From positions 19,206,429 to 19,270,428 of the forward strand of contig NC_058056.1 of the NCBI RefSeq assembly GCF_020085105.1: DNA of 64,000 nucleotides, given 5' to 3'. The stretch is from Siniperca chuatsi (taxonomy: Eukaryota > Chordata > Actinopteri > Centrarchiformes > Sinipercidae). A program made the position numbers and the translations under genes. Positions 62,477-64,000 of this stretch are shown here, piece by piece (the first letter of the stretch is position 1; every line of letters begins with the position of its first letter). The notes under the pieces are model-generated. The model saw nothing but the letters and a program-made list of their open reading frames with translations, was not told the origin of the DNA and did no database searches.

Positions 62477-64000
62477 GTGAGACACTATTCAAATAAATCT
62501 TATCACTTTTTCAAATCACCTCTTAACACAGTTATACAGTTAGGCCTTCTTTTTTAAGTACTGTTTGTTTTTATTGTGTGAAAATATAAAAATCAAGCTA
62601 ATGAACACAGTTTTTGTTTGGAGCTAGGTATAAGTGGTTAACGAGACTGACAACAAAAACGAAGTATTGCCACTTTCTGTCCATGATACAAACTTTGAGG
62701 TTTGTTTTTGGCTCAGATAATCTCTGATGGGGACTTTATTTATTTATTTAAACTAAATGATCAATGAAGCTTTAGTTAGATTTTAATCTTTTTAGTCAAA
62801 ATCCCATTTGGAGAAACACTAACAAACTGTCCTGACTGAAACTGAACTAATGTTAGCATGTAGTGACAATCCTAGTCACCTGTTATCACTCTACATAGTG
62901 TTACTGTAGAAAGGAGCAATGGACGAATGAAAACATAAATGATTGTGTTCTTTGTTGTGAATTAACAGGCATATTATATCAGTGTCCTCAAAGCTTAGTG
63001 ATTTTGTTGTGCCGTGGTAAAGATTTCAATCTAGACAAATTTGAACTTAAACTTTTTCAGCTTCTTTTTGCTGAGTCATTATTTTCTGTCAGGACTTTGT
63101 TGACTCATTCTGACATGTTCAGACTTTGACAAGGGTTGGATAAACCAAATTTCCTAAAAACTAATGTCTCACTTACTCAGTATTTCCTCACAACCATCAA
63201 CAGTTTTCACAGAGACTATTTCTTTGGCAGTTCCAAAGAAACTCTTCACCTTGCGTTCTGTGGACTGACTGCAGAGACAGTGCCCTGGTTACTCTGGATA
63301 ATCCAAACATATGTTGCTGTTTAATTTTTTAAATGTAATTTTTTATTGGGTTGGATGCAGAAATCTCAGATAGTCTTAATACTTGGGCAAGTTAAACGAA
63401 AAATATCTGCATTGTTAGATACCACTAGACTTTTAATGTTCTGTTTATAGCCTGACTGACGAAAGTTTTTTGAGGCAGATATCGATATTAAAGGTTTAGA
63501 AAATAGTACAACAAAAACAGTATATTGGCCAATATTCTTTTTTTGTTTGTTTTTTTCACATAAACACATAAAATAATTTTTTTTCACAATGATCCCTTAA
63601 ATTTGTATTTTAAAGAATTGTGAAAAAAATGACATGGAGATGCTTTACAGCTAAAGCACCAAAAATACATATTCATCCATGTTTACATATATATGGTAGC
63701 GCTGCTGTTTGCCTACATGAACTTTAGTTAATGAAGCTCCAAGGACTGAAATGTTGTAAATAACGTATATAATATGTTATCGACGGTGTGCAGGATTTTT
63801 TCTTTCTTTCACTGTTAGTTTATGATCTGACGCACTTGTCTGTAAGACTTTCTAGAGTGAAAGAACTTTGTAGTAAGTTTTAGACGCTTTTCTGTATTAC
63901 TTATTGGCCAACATATACATCAACACCGATATACTAGAATAATGGTGTTAAATGGTGTGTGTCAACCAGTGAAGGTTTTATTAGATCCCGATCAGTGTCT
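62477..64000 (+). other. sp3: sp3 intron (partial) to window end
   Basis: The donor gtgaga follows finger 2 in phase 1. I searched the rest for the expected EKKF-type opening of the third-finger exon and did not see it. The stretch is AT-rich, without a gene or a clear repeat. Confidence 0.7.

Overview
This window is vertebrate nuclear DNA, almost certainly from a ray-finned (teleost) fish. Short exons with GT/AG borders are spread over compact introns, the DNA is AT-rich, there are many (CA)n tracts, and the decayed repeats are fish-type (RTE-like and L1-like LINE relics, MITE-like inverted repeats, and repeats opening with 'tagggctgca'). There is no prokaryotic operon, CRISPR array, rRNA or tRNA that I can see. 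Species cannot be named from the sequence. All five genes lie on the + strand, head to tail. The exon borders below were set by hand from splice sites plus reading phase, and every chain closes in frame.

Layout: (1) 326-33048, the middle and C-terminal part of pcnt (pericentrin), about 59 coding exons and about 4,100 residues of coiled coil ending in the PACT centrosome-targeting domain; its first exons lie upstream of the window. (2) 35224-42497, senp2, a complete 17-exon SUMO protease (608 aa) with the His-Asp-Cys triad. (3) 44725-48350, tra2b, a complete SR-like splicing regulator (294 aa), with its stop-containing 'poison' exon in intron 1. (4) 50628-54798, ola1, a complete Obg-like ATPase (396 aa, the same length as I recall for human OLA1). 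(5) 58096 to the window end, the 5' part of sp3, a Sp/KLF transcription factor, up to the second of its three zinc fingers.

The gene order joins loci that lie on different human chromosomes as I recall them (PCNT 21q; SENP2 and TRA2B 3q; OLA1 and SP3 2q). The genes do not form a pathway. The one documented functional link is that Sp3 is SUMO-modified at a lysine whose motif is visible here, and SENP2-type proteases remove SUMO.

I did not find an undescribed biological system. The most interesting signals are the tra2b poison exon, two introns that can only be read as GC-AG, a 21-bp candidate microexon and an unexpected C-terminal extension in pcnt, a glycine-rich insertion in the Senp2 catalytic domain, and the split double-start 5' end of sp3. 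Intergenic and intronic repeats are listed separately.
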